The notes under the pieces are model-generated. The model was not told the origin of the DNA, ran no database searches, and saw nothing but the letters and a program-made list of their open reading frames with translations. DNA of 64,000 nt, from NCBI GenBank assembly GCA_021799275.1, contig JAJZAT010000001.1, positions 97,431-161,430 of the forward strand, written 5' to 3'. The position numbers and the translations under genes were made by a program. This document shows, piece by piece, positions 9,364-17,999 of this stretch. Within the stretch, counting starts at the first letter, position 1; each line of letters starts with the position of its first letter. This DNA is from Bacillota bacterium. Lineage in GTDB: Bacteria > Bacillota > Sulfobacillia > JAJZYS01 > JAJYTV01.

Positions 9364-10446
9364 TCAATCCCGCTGGCGCTGGTAGCGCCGCATCGTCTCA
9401 AGGAGCGTCTCGCCGTCCAGGGCCTCGATGCGCTTGCCCGCGGGCCGCACGGCGACCATCGGCTCGCCAGCCAGGAGAGCGTTCAGCACCGCCTCCTCGA
9501 TCGCCTGGCAGACGGCCTCGTACACGGGGTCGAAGAGCTCGTCGTTGAGACTTTGCAAGTTCAGGAGAGGCCCGGACCGCTGCGGCAGGTCTGAGGGATT
9601 GGCGGTCGAGAAGGCGAGGAAGAGATCGCCCGAACTGTTGCCGCCAGAGCTGCCCGTCCGGGCGATGCCGAGCGCGGCCCGCCGAGCGACGCGCCGGAGC
9701 TGATGCGGCAGCATCGGCAGGTCGGTCGCGACGATGCCGATCACGGATCCCCGCTCCGCCTCCTGGCTCCGGCCGGCAAGGATCCGCCCCACCGGCACGC
9801 CGCACACCGTGAGGAGGTCCGGCCGGCCGAAGTTCGCCTGCACGAACGCCCCGACCGTCCCCTGGACACCGCCGGTCCTGACCACCCGCGACGAGGTGCC
9901 CGAACCGCCCTTGAAGCCATAGCAGATCATGCCGGTGCCGCCACCGACGCTGCCCTCCTGGACGGCGCCGCCGGCCGCCTGGTCGATGGCCGCCAGGGCG
10001 TCCTCCTCCGTGACGTGCTGTCCCAGCACGTCGCTCAGCACGCCGTCGTAGGTCTCGGCCACCACGGGCATCGCCCAGAGATGGTCGGCCGTGAAGGCTT
10101 CTTCGTAGGTCCGCACGAGCCAGCGCACAACGGCATGGTGCACGATGCCCACGGAGTGCGTGTTGGTGAGGCAGACGGGACCGACGAAGTACCCGCCGTC
10201 CTCCACCCAGTGGAGCCCCGTCATCTCGCCGTTGCCGTTGAGGCCGAAACTCCCCGCCCATGCCGGTCGCAAGGGGCCGTGGCGGCCGAAGGGCAGGATC
10301 GCCGTGACGCCGGTGCGCACGATGGGCGTCGCGGCCTCGCGCCGGATCGTGCGATAGCCCACCTCCACCCCCGCCACGTCGGTGATGGCGTTGAATCGTC
10401 CGGTCTCGCCTTGCAGCGGCAAGCCGAGCTCCCGGGCACGCCGCAT
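9364..10446 (-). CDS. P1 family peptidase (DmpA/L-aminopeptidase D-esterase type)
   Basis: GRFNAITDVAGVEVGYRTI, FGLNGNGEMTGLHWVEDGGYFVGPVCLTNTHSVG, GSVGGGTGMICYGFKGGSGTSSR, GSSGGNSSGDLFLAFSTAN, typical of the family. Confidence 0.85.
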   Translation of the reverse strand: MRRARELGLPLQGETGRFNAITDVAGVEVGYRTIRREAATPIVRTGVTAILPFGRHGPLRPAWAGSFGLNGNGEMTGLHWVEDGGYFVGPVCLTNTHSVGIVHHAVVRWLVRTYEEAFTADHLWAMPVVAETYDGVLSDVLGQHVTEEDALAAIDQAAGGAVQEGSVGGGTGMICYGFKGGSGTSSRVVRTGGVQGTVGAFVQANFGRPDLLTVCGVPVGRILAGRSQEAERGSVIGIVATDLPMLPHQLRRVARRAALGIARTGSSGGNSSGDLFLAFSTANPSDLPQRSGPLLNLQSLNDELFDPVYEAVCQAIEEAVLNALLAGEPMVAVRPAGKRIEALDGETLLETMRRYQRQRD

Positions 10447-10469
10447 GGCCAACTTGAAGACCCCCGCTT

Positions 10470-11048
10470 CTAGAGGCGCTCCGCGATCAGGGAACAGAGC
10501 ATGCGCATGGCCTTGCCGCGATGCGAGTGGCGGGACTTGTCCTCGGGACTCAGTTCGGCCGCGCTGCAACCGAGCTCCGGAACATAGAAGAGAGGGTCGT
10601 AGCCGAAGCCGCCCTTGCCGCGCGGGCTCTCCAGGATCTCTCCTTCCCATGTGCCCATGGCGCTCCACTCCCGCTCTCCGTCCCAGAGCACCAAGGCCGC
10701 ACGGTAGCGTGCCTGCCTTGTGGTGGCGTGCCTGAGCCGCTGGAGCAGGAGTTCGTTGTTGCGTACGTCGGTCGCGCCAGGGCCGGAGAAGCGGGCACTG
10801 TAGATGCCAGGCGCGCCACGGAGCGCGTCCACCTCGATGCCCGAGTCGTCGGCGAGCACGGGCATGTTCGTCATGCGGTGCCCGTGCACCGCCTTTAGGC
10901 GCGCGTTGTCGAGGAAGGTCCTGCCGGTCTCCTCCGGCATCTCGACGTCGTCCGGCAGGGCCAGGATGCGGATGCCGTAGGGCTCGGCGATCTCTGCCAT
11001 CTCGCGCAGCTTGCCCTGGTTGCGCGTCGCGAGCACGATCTCACGCAT
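10470..11048 (-). CDS. rdgB: non-canonical purine NTP pyrophosphatase (RdgB/HAM1)
   Basis: MREIVLATRNQGKLREMAEIAEPYGI ... VLADDSGIEVDALRGAPGIYSARF ... GKGGFGYDPLFYVPELG. Confidence 0.95.
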   Translation of the reverse strand: MREIVLATRNQGKLREMAEIAEPYGIRILALPDDVEMPEETGRTFLDNARLKAVHGHRMTNMPVLADDSGIEVDALRGAPGIYSARFSGPGATDVRNNELLLQRLRHATTRQARYRAALVLWDGEREWSAMGTWEGEILESPRGKGGFGYDPLFYVPELGCSAAELSPEDKSRHSHRGKAMRMLCSLIAERL

Positions 11049-11790
11049 GGCGCGTCACCCGCCCAAGGCGCTCACCCAGAGCCTCCGCCTGGACGTGCAG
11101 AAGCTGCCTCGTGCCAGTACGGGCGAGGTCCAGGAGAACCTCGAACTGCGCCTGCTTCAGGGGTTCGTTCTCCGCGGTCGTCTGCAGTTCGACAAAGCTT
11201 CCTTCGGACGTCATGACGAAGTTCGCGTCGACGTCCGCCCGCGCGTCCTCCTGGTAGCAGAGATCGAGCACGGCCTCGCCGCCGACGATACCCGCGGAGA
11301 CGGCCGCGATCTGCCGCAGAAGCGGCCTGCCCACCGTCCGATCGAGGTCCTGCAGCCAGCAGATCGCGTCGACGAGCGCCACCATCGCGCCGGTGATCGA
11401 GGCGGTGCGCGTGCCGCCGTCGGCCTGCAGCACGTCGCAGTCCACCCAGAGCGTGCGGTCTCCGATCGCCTTGAGGTCGAGCGCCTGGCGCAGCGAGCGC
11501 CCGATCAGGCGCTGGATCTCGTGCGAGCGGCCGCTCGGACGGCCTCGCGTCACTTCGCGCGCCGTACGCTGCGCCGTCGCGCGCGGCAGCATGGCGTACT
11601 CTGCGGTCAACCAGCCGCCCATGCCGCGCCGCCAGGCGGGCACCCTGTCCTCCACCGTCACCGTGCAGACGACCCGCGTCTGGCCCATGGAAATCAGGCA
11701 TGAGCCCTCCGCCTGCGGCAGAAAGCCCCGTTCGATCCGCACGGGTCGCATATCCTCGGGACGACGACTATCGGGGCGCAAGCGATACAC
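11041..11790 (-). CDS. rph: ribonuclease PH
   Basis: RPDSRRPEDMRPVRIERGFLPQAEGSCLISMGQTRVVCTVTVEDRVPAW ... LGWLTAEYAMLPRAT; classic RNase PH, overlaps rdgB by 8 bp. Confidence 0.95.
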   Translation of the reverse strand: MYRLRPDSRRPEDMRPVRIERGFLPQAEGSCLISMGQTRVVCTVTVEDRVPAWRRGMGGWLTAEYAMLPRATAQRTAREVTRGRPSGRSHEIQRLIGRSLRQALDLKAIGDRTLWVDCDVLQADGGTRTASITGAMVALVDAICWLQDLDRTVGRPLLRQIAAVSAGIVGGEAVLDLCYQEDARADVDANFVMTSEGSFVELQTTAENEPLKQAQFEVLLDLARTGTRQLLHVQAEALGERLGRVTRHA

Positions 11791-11848
11791 ACCCTTCCTC
11801 TGTCATGCATCCAGTGTACCTGAATCCGCCCCAGGCCAAAAAAGAGAG

Positions 11849-11873
11849 GACCTCGGCGCCGAGCGCCGAGGTC
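11849..11873 (-). terminator. Rho-independent terminator of the NCS1 permease gene
   Basis: GACCTCGGCGC-cga-GCGCCGAGGTC followed, on the minus strand, by CTCTCTTTTTT. Confidence 0.8.
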
Positions 11874-11890
11874 CCGCGGGTCTTTGCAGT

Positions 11891-13258
11891 CTAGGCCTTC
11901 TGGTGCGTCGGACGCGCGAAGACCGCATAGATGATGCCGGCGACCAGGAAGCCCACAAAGTAGGTGATGTCGCCGAACTGCGGGTGGCTGTTCGCGAACG
12001 GGCCTACGAACATACCGTACTGATTCATGAACGGTATCGAGACCACGACGCCGATGATCCAGGCCCAGAACCCTGTGCCGAACGGCCGCTTGCGGTTGTA
12101 GAACTCGCCCGTCTCGTAGTTGCCCCTTGCCTTGAAGAAGTAGTCCACGAGAACGATGGCGAGCCACGGGGCCACCCAGTAGCCGAGGAGGAAGAGGAAG
12201 GTCTGGTACTTGGAGAAGAACGTGCCGTTCTGGCTGGCGTACCAGGCCACGATCGTGCCGAGCACGCCCACGACCACCGCGCTCATCCAGCGCTTCATCG
12301 GGATGTCGATGACCAGCGAGGAGAGCGCTCCAGAGTAGATGTTCAGGACGTTCGCGGTGATCGTGCCGAGCGCGACCGCGATCATCGTCACGACACCGAG
12401 CGAGTAGGGCAAAAGGTGCGTCACGAGGTCGGTCGGCACGAAGATGCCCTTTAGCGTCGCGAGCGCTGCACCAAGCACCTCAAGCCAGACTCCAGCGATG
12501 AGGAGGGACCAGAAGGCGTTGCTGAACACGGAGCGCGCCGACGTCTTCTCCGGCAGGTAGCGCGTGTAGTCGGAAGCGAAGGCGAGCCAGCCGAGGCAGT
12601 ACGAGAACGCGATGGCCAGCGTAAGCATGAAGGCGCCCGTCGTCCCGCCGACGTCGCCCGCCAGCTTCAGGTTGGCCGGTGCCGAGAGGTGGCCGTTCGC
12701 GAAGCCGTAGACGGTTACGATCAGGAAGACGACCGTCAGGACGATCGCCAGGTAGCGCTCGAGGGTGTGGATCAGGTTGTAGCCATACACGGCGATGATG
12801 ACCTGGATGATGGCCATGATGGCGAGGCCGAGGCCGAACGACATGTGGAAGAGCCACTCGAGGGCGTAGACACCCAGCACCGTGTTGACGGCGAACCAGG
12901 AGAAGCCCGCGACAAAGTTCAAAATGCCGGGGATGAAGTTGCCGTAGTAACCGAAGGCCTTGCGGGACTGAATCAGCTGCGGCACGCCGTGCTTCGGGCC
13001 AAAGGTGCTGAGAGCGCCGAGCGCGAGGGCGCCAAGGATGTTACCGATCACGATGGCCACCGTGGCCTCCCAGAAACTGAGCCCGAACACGCCGGTTGCG
13101 AGGGCACCGGTCACCAGCGTCGCGAACTCCACGTTGGCGCCGAACCAGAGCGTGAAGATGGTGAACGGCTTGCCGTGCCGCTCGTGCGGATCGATCGGCT
13201 CGATACCCTTGGGCTCGACCTTGAGTACCTGGTTTTGGTAATCGTACTCGGCGCTCAC
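11891..13258 (-). CDS. NCS1-family purine/cytosine permease-like transporter
   Basis: 455-aa multi-TM protein; PHERHGKPFTIFTLWFGANVEFATLVTGAL and LSTFGPKHGVPQLIQSRKAFGYYGN resemble the NCS1 permease signature. Confidence 0.8.
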   Translation of the reverse strand: MSAEYDYQNQVLKVEPKGIEPIDPHERHGKPFTIFTLWFGANVEFATLVTGALATGVFGLSFWEATVAIVIGNILGALALGALSTFGPKHGVPQLIQSRKAFGYYGNFIPGILNFVAGFSWFAVNTVLGVYALEWLFHMSFGLGLAIMAIIQVIIAVYGYNLIHTLERYLAIVLTVVFLIVTVYGFANGHLSAPANLKLAGDVGGTTGAFMLTLAIAFSYCLGWLAFASDYTRYLPEKTSARSVFSNAFWSLLIAGVWLEVLGAALATLKGIFVPTDLVTHLLPYSLGVVTMIAVALGTITANVLNIYSGALSSLVIDIPMKRWMSAVVVGVLGTIVAWYASQNGTFFSKYQTFLFLLGYWVAPWLAIVLVDYFFKARGNYETGEFYNRKRPFGTGFWAWIIGVVVSIPFMNQYGMFVGPFANSHPQFGDITYFVGFLVAGIIYAVFARPTHQKA

Positions 13259-13334
13259 GCGACCCCTCCATTTCCGAACGTTCTACGGCGGAGTATGCCA
13301 TAAAGTTCGGTATTTGTCACCTAGGCGCGAAAAA

Positions 13335-13359
13335 ACGGCAGGCGACGATCGCCTGCCGT
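13335..13359 (-). terminator. Rho-independent terminator downstream of the YuzD-like gene and ssrA
   Basis: ACGGCAGGCGA-cga-TCGCCTGCCGT followed by TTTTTT on the minus strand. Confidence 0.85.
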
Positions 13360-13372
13360 TCCCGCACCGCTC

Positions 13373-13675
13373 TCAGGCCTCAATGGCCTGTTTCAGTTCC
13401 TTCTGGATGTCCTGCCAGGGGATATCCCCGGTAAAGCGCACCTCTCCGTCGAAGAGCACGAGCGGCAGCTCGTATTCGCCCCGGCGGACCCGCTCCGCGA
13501 GCTCCGCGTCCTGGCCGTCCTCGAGGTTGCGATAGCTTACGCTGGCCTGTCCCGCGAAGCGCAACTTCACGAATCCCTGCACCATCTCGGCCTGCTCGAA
13601 GAATGTCATGGCGCTTGGACAGGCGCCGTAGGCGAACTCCTCGCCGTTGGTGCCGATGATCGCGATGTCGACCAT
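13373..13675 (-). CDS. small thioredoxin-like hypothetical protein (possibly YuzD/DUF1462-like)
   Basis: 100 aa: MVDIAIIGTNGEEFAYGACPSAMTFFEQAEMVQGFVKLRFAGQASVSYRNLEDGQDAELAERVRRGEYELPLVLFDGEVRFTGDIPWQDIQKELKQAIEA; family call is tentative. Confidence 0.5.
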   Translation of the reverse strand: MVDIAIIGTNGEEFAYGACPSAMTFFEQAEMVQGFVKLRFAGQASVSYRNLEDGQDAELAERVRRGEYELPLVLFDGEVRFTGDIPWQDIQKELKQAIEA

Positions 13676-13711
13676 GGCGGCTCCCCCTCGCTGAACGTTG
13701 AAACCAATTCT

Positions 13712-14061
13712 GGTGGAGGCGCGGGGGAACTGCCCCCCCGGTCCGCCAGGCCTCAAGCCCGGGCATCTACGAGCGTAGCCCTCGCTTTGATCTTGCCTTC
13801 GGTGCCTTACAAGGGCGAAGTCACCGTCGGCCAGCCGCAATTAATGTCCGCAGGCCGTCGCCGCGACCGGTCTGCGTGAGTCCGCGATTTGCGTTCCTCC
13901 GACGTGCGGACTTCGTCAGGAGGAACGGCTCAAGCGCTCTTAGGCTGCGAGAGCGAAGTTCGAGTCGTTGGCAGTTGTGCCGTTTCCGCTGTTTTACGAG
14001 GCGCGGAACCTCGGCTCGCTTCCCGAACCGGACCACCCGACGTCGATTCTAGTTCGCCCCC
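13712..14061 (-). ncRNA. ssrA: transfer-messenger RNA (tmRNA)
   Basis: On the minus strand: 5' GGGGGCGAACTAGAATCGACG ... tag reading frame GGA AAC GGC ACA ACT GCC AAC GAC TCG AAC TTC GCT CTC GCA GCC TAA (GNGTTANDSNFALAA*) ... 3' CGCCTCCACCA. The 5' GGGGGCG pairs with 3' CGCCTCC; adjacent to smpB. Confidence 0.9.
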
Positions 14062-14516
14062 AAACTCTGACGGCGGCCCTTAAGCGCGCGCTCCATCTCG
14101 CGCTTCGCGTCGCGCGTCTTCAGATCCTCGCGCTTGTCGTAGAGCTTCTTGCCGCGGCAGATGCCCAGTTCCAACTTGCAGAGACCGCGTTCCGTGAAAT
14201 ACATGCGCAGCGGCACGACCGTCATGCCTCGCTCGCGCATGCGACCGACGAGCGCGTCGAGCTCTTTGCGATGAAGCAGGAGCTTGCGCCTGCGGTACGG
14301 ATCGACGTTCATGCGGTTGCCCTGCTCATACGGACTGATGTGCAGGTGCTGGACATAGAGCTCGCCCTGCGAAAAAGACGCATAAGCGTCCTGCAGGTTC
14401 ACCCGCCCGAGCCTCGCCGACTTGACTTCCGTACCCGTCAAGGCGATCCCGGCCTCGACCGTCTCGAGGACGAAGTAATCGTGGCGGGCCTTGCGGTTGT
14501 CGGCGATGATCTTCAT
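14049..14516 (-). CDS. smpB: SsrA-binding protein SmpB
   Basis: MKIIADNRKARHDYFVLETVEAGIALTGTEVKSARLGRVNLQDAYASF ... RRKLLLHRKELDALVGRMRERGMTVVPLRMYFTERGLCKLELGICRGKKLYDKREDLKTRDAKREMERALK. Confidence 0.97.
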   Translation of the reverse strand: MKIIADNRKARHDYFVLETVEAGIALTGTEVKSARLGRVNLQDAYASFSQGELYVQHLHISPYEQGNRMNVDPYRRRKLLLHRKELDALVGRMRERGMTVVPLRMYFTERGLCKLELGICRGKKLYDKREDLKTRDAKREMERALKGRRQSLGAN

Positions 14517-17038
14517 GGCGTCTCGCCCGCAGGCTCCTTCGGCGTCTCATTGTTGCCATTCTTGCCGCCTTTGCCGCGGCGACCCGAACGGCGCCTACGA
14601 TTGTAGTTGCGGCGCGACTTCCTGTCAATGACAGGAGTTTCCGCATCGATGGCGCTTGCCGTCTCACCTTCTGGAGCGGCGACGGCCACGTTGCCTGCCT
14701 CACCTGGGGCGTCCGCGCCGCCCGACGCGGCGACGGGTGCCTCCTCCTGCGGCGCCTGCCCGGCCTCGGCCTTGGCTCCCTGGCCGGACTTGCGACCGCC
14801 GCGCCGCGAGCGCCCCCGGCGGCCGCCGCCAGCGGCATCGCCACCGTTCGCGGCGACGGCAGCCTGTGCCGTGGCGCCATTCTGGTCGCCCTGTCCCTTG
14901 CCCACGGCCTGCGGCGCCTCCGCCAGCGAGAGCTCGATCTCGCCGTGCTCGACGTCGACGCGCTCGACGCGCACGCGCAAGCGGTCCGCCAGGCGGAAGA
15001 TGCGGTGCTGGCGCTCCCCCTGGAGCTGGAACTGCTTCTCGTCGTAGTGGTAGTAGTCGTCTGTCAGCGAGCTGACGCGCAGCAGCCCCTCGACGCCAAG
15101 CGAGACCTCGACGAAGATGCCGAACGGCGTGACGCCCGTGACGATGCCGTCGAACTCCTCACCGGTCCTGTCCTGCATGAACTCGACCTTCTTGAGGTCG
15201 AGCGACTCGCGCTCCGCCTCGTCCGCCTGCCGCTCACGCTCTGACGAGAGCCGGGCGATCTCGGGCAGTCTGGCCTGGAGATCCTCGCGCCTTTCGTCCC
15301 GCATCGGCCGCCGGCGGAGGTGCTCCTTCAGGATTCGATGGATGACGAGGTCAGGATAGCGGCGGATCGGCGACGTGAAGTGGCTGTAGAGCGGCGTCGA
15401 CAGGCCGAAGTGGCCGATCGCCAGCGTGTCGTAGCGCGCGCGCGCCATCGACCGCAGCACGACCGCGTTGACGAGGTGTTCCTCGGGACGTCCCTCGACG
15501 CGCGCCAGAACGTCCTGCAGCGCGCGCGGGTGCAGCTTCTTGCCGTTGCCGCCCGCGATGTGGTACCCGAAGCGCGCCAGGAGGCCCCTCAGGATCTCGA
15601 GCTTCTCGGGGTCCGGCTCCTCGTGCACCCGGTAGAGGAAGGGCAGGTTCTGGCGCGTCGCGACCTCCGCCACGACCTCGTTGGCCTGCAACATGAACTC
15701 CTCGATCAACTGGTCGGCTTCGGTGCGCTCGCGCCGCTCGATCGCGACGGGCTTGCCATCCTCGCCGAGCTTCACCTTGAAGTCTCGGACGGCGAGGTCG
15801 ATCGAGCCGCGTTCGCGGCGGCGACGGCCGAGGATGTCCTTGAGGCGCGCCATGCCGAACAGGATCGGCATCAGCTCCTGGTACTGCTGGTCGGGCGGCT
15901 GACCTTCGAGCGTCTGGTTGACCCCTGTGTAGCTGAGGCGCGCGCGTGTCCGGATGACGCTCTCCTGCAGCTGGTGGCGCAGCCGCCGACCGGCAGGGTC
16001 GAAGTCGATGAACACGCTCAGGGTGAGCCGGTCCTGCTGCGGCAGGAGGCTGCAGATGCCGTTCGAGAGGCGCTCGGGCAGCATCGGGATGACGCGGTCG
16101 ACAAGATAGACCGACGTGCCGCGGCGCAGGGCCTCGCGGTCCAGGGCCGTTCCCTCGTGCACGTACTGGCCGACGTCGGCGATGTGCACGCCGAGCCGCC
16201 AGCCGTCCTCGGTCGGTTGGAGCGAGATCGCATCGTCGAGGTCCTTCGCGTCGTCCGAGTCGACCGTGAAGGTGACAAGGTCCCGCAGATCCTGGCGCTG
16301 GCGCAGATCCTTCTGCGCCACCTCGGCCGGGATCTTCCCCGCCTCCGCCAGGACGTCGTCCGGGAAGGCTTCGGGCAGGCCAAGCTTGCGCACGATGGCG
16401 AGCACGTCGACGCCCGGCCCGTGGAGTTCGCCGAGGCGCTCCACCACTTTTCCGACCGGGCCGCGGCGTGCGTCGCCGAACACCTCGACGTGGCACACGA
16501 CGAGTTCGCCGTCCTCGGCGTCCATGCGCTCGCGCTCGGGGATGATGATGTCGTAGGCGTCACGACCGTCCTGCGGCCGCACGAACCACGCGCCGCCGAC
16601 CGACTCCAGGCGGCCGACGATGGTATCGCGCGCCCGCTGCACGATGCGCACGACCTCGCCGGAGCGGCCCTCGAGGCGGCGCACCAGCACCCGGTCGCCG
16701 TGCATGGCACCCTTGAGGTGCTCCACCGACACGCGCAGATCCTCGCCGTCGCCATCCTCCGGCACGAACCAACTGTCGCCCCGACGCGTGCCCTGGATGC
16801 GCCCCGGCAGGAGGTCGACACGGCCGGGTACGGCGAAGGAGCCACGGCGTGTGCGCACGAGCTCGCCGCGCGAGACCATTTCCTCCAGGAGGCGCGTGAA
16901 CGGCGCCTTGCGCTCGGACTTGATCTGAAATTTGTCCGCGAGTTCCTCCGGCGAGATCGGATGACCAGCCTCGTCGCGGATGAACGCGATCAGGCTTTGC
17001 CGCGAGGGCAGGTCGGACGGCCGCCTGCGGCGGCTCAC
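14513..17038 (-). CDS. rnr: ribonuclease R
   Basis: 841 aa with the RNB catalytic region (TVDSDDAKDLDDAISLQ, HIADVGQYVHEGTALDREALRRGTSVYLVDRVIPMLPERLSNGICSLLP) and an S1 domain (GVTPFGIFVEVSLGVEGLLRVSSL). Confidence 0.97.
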   Translation of the reverse strand: MSRRRRPSDLPSRQSLIAFIRDEAGHPISPEELADKFQIKSERKAPFTRLLEEMVSRGELVRTRRGSFAVPGRVDLLPGRIQGTRRGDSWFVPEDGDGEDLRVSVEHLKGAMHGDRVLVRRLEGRSGEVVRIVQRARDTIVGRLESVGGAWFVRPQDGRDAYDIIIPERERMDAEDGELVVCHVEVFGDARRGPVGKVVERLGELHGPGVDVLAIVRKLGLPEAFPDDVLAEAGKIPAEVAQKDLRQRQDLRDLVTFTVDSDDAKDLDDAISLQPTEDGWRLGVHIADVGQYVHEGTALDREALRRGTSVYLVDRVIPMLPERLSNGICSLLPQQDRLTLSVFIDFDPAGRRLRHQLQESVIRTRARLSYTGVNQTLEGQPPDQQYQELMPILFGMARLKDILGRRRRERGSIDLAVRDFKVKLGEDGKPVAIERRERTEADQLIEEFMLQANEVVAEVATRQNLPFLYRVHEEPDPEKLEILRGLLARFGYHIAGGNGKKLHPRALQDVLARVEGRPEEHLVNAVVLRSMARARYDTLAIGHFGLSTPLYSHFTSPIRRYPDLVIHRILKEHLRRRPMRDERREDLQARLPEIARLSSERERQADEAERESLDLKKVEFMQDRTGEEFDGIVTGVTPFGIFVEVSLGVEGLLRVSSLTDDYYHYDEKQFQLQGERQHRIFRLADRLRVRVERVDVEHGEIELSLAEAPQAVGKGQGDQNGATAQAAVAANGGDAAGGGRRGRSRRGGRKSGQGAKAEAGQAPQEEAPVAASGGADAPGEAGNVAVAAPEGETASAIDAETPVIDRKSRRNYNRRRRSGRRGKGGKNGNNETPKEPAGETP

Positions 17039-17739
17039 GACTGGACCTCCATGTGACGGCTCAGGAACGCTTCGACGCGCCCTACGAATTCCTCCGCGTC
17101 ATGACGCGGCACGTGCTCATGAGAAGGAACCATCTCAAACTCCTTCTCCCGACTGCCGATCCGCGCATAGAGCAGTTTCGACGCCTCGGGGCGCACGGTC
17201 GGGTCGTGCTGGGACTGCAGCACAAGCGCGGGCGCGCGCACCTTCGGGGCTTCGCCTGCGGACTCCCGCATCGCGCGCACCAGTTCTGCGACGGCGTGCA
17301 CGGAGAGGCGTTCCTCGGCTTCGGGACCAATCTTGACGAACGGGACAAGGCGCCAGAGGTACGGCGCCACGAAAGCTGCCCTCTGCTGCACTCCGGCAGC
17401 CGGGTTAACACAGACCAGCGCGCGCACGGGAAAGCGCGCAGCGAGGTCTACCGCCAGCATACCCCCGAGCGAGAGGCCCAAGACGGCGACGCCGCCATGC
17501 GGGCTTTCCTCTGCCAGCTCCATGAGGCCGAGTTCGGCGCTGCGCCGCCAGGCATGGGCCGTCGCACTTGCCAGCTCGAAAGGACCCATGCCATGTCCGG
17601 CGAGCCAGGGCGCCCTGACCCTGTAGCCTGCGGCGCCCAGCCGCTCGCCGAACGACGAGAGATCCGACGGCGTACCCGTGAAGCCATGCACGAGCAGGAC
17701 GCCCGGACCGTCCTGCCCCCAGCGCAGGCCCTCTGGCAT
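17035..17739 (-). CDS. alpha/beta hydrolase, carboxylesterase (Est/YvaK type)
   Basis: GVLLVHGFTGTPSDLSSFGERLGAAGYRVRAPWLAGHG ... VLGLSLGGMLAVDLAARFP; located between secG and rnr as in the Bacillus order. Confidence 0.9.
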   Translation of the reverse strand: MPEGLRWGQDGPGVLLVHGFTGTPSDLSSFGERLGAAGYRVRAPWLAGHGMGPFELASATAHAWRRSAELGLMELAEESPHGGVAVLGLSLGGMLAVDLAARFPVRALVCVNPAAGVQQRAAFVAPYLWRLVPFVKIGPEAEERLSVHAVAELVRAMRESAGEAPKVRAPALVLQSQHDPTVRPEASKLLYARIGSREKEFEMVPSHEHVPRHDAEEFVGRVEAFLSRHMEVQS

Positions 17740-17746
17740 GCCCCGG

Positions 17747-17992
17747 CTAGAACCCTACCTTCGCGAGTACGAGCGAGAGTGCGAAGAAGACGAAGGCCAG
17801 GATGGCAGTGGCGCGCGCGAGGCTCTCGTCAAGGCCGCGGCGCCGACCGAAGAAGGTCTCGCTCGAGCTGCCGAAGGAGCCCGTGAATCCCGGGACGCGC
17901 GCCGACTGCAGCAGGATGCTGACAACCAGAAGGACGGCTACCAGAATGTAGACGATCAGACCCAGGGTCTTCAAAAGCTGCTCACCATCCAA
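17747..17992 (-). CDS. secG: preprotein translocase subunit SecG (probable TTG start)
   Basis: LKTLGLIVYILVAVLLVVSILLQSARVPGFTGSFGSSSETFFGRRRGLDESLARATAILAFVFFALSLVLAKV; typical SecG, adjacent to eno. Confidence 0.85.
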   Translation of the reverse strand: MDGEQLLKTLGLIVYILVAVLLVVSILLQSARVPGFTGSFGSSSETFFGRRRGLDESLARATAILAFVFFALSLVLAKVGF

Positions 17993-17999
17993 ATCTTCG

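Noticed and set aside
15320-17056. 578-aa plus-strand ORF
   Set aside because: Fully antisense to rnr; low-complexity Arg/Ala/Asp/His-rich composition typical of GC-rich shadow frames.
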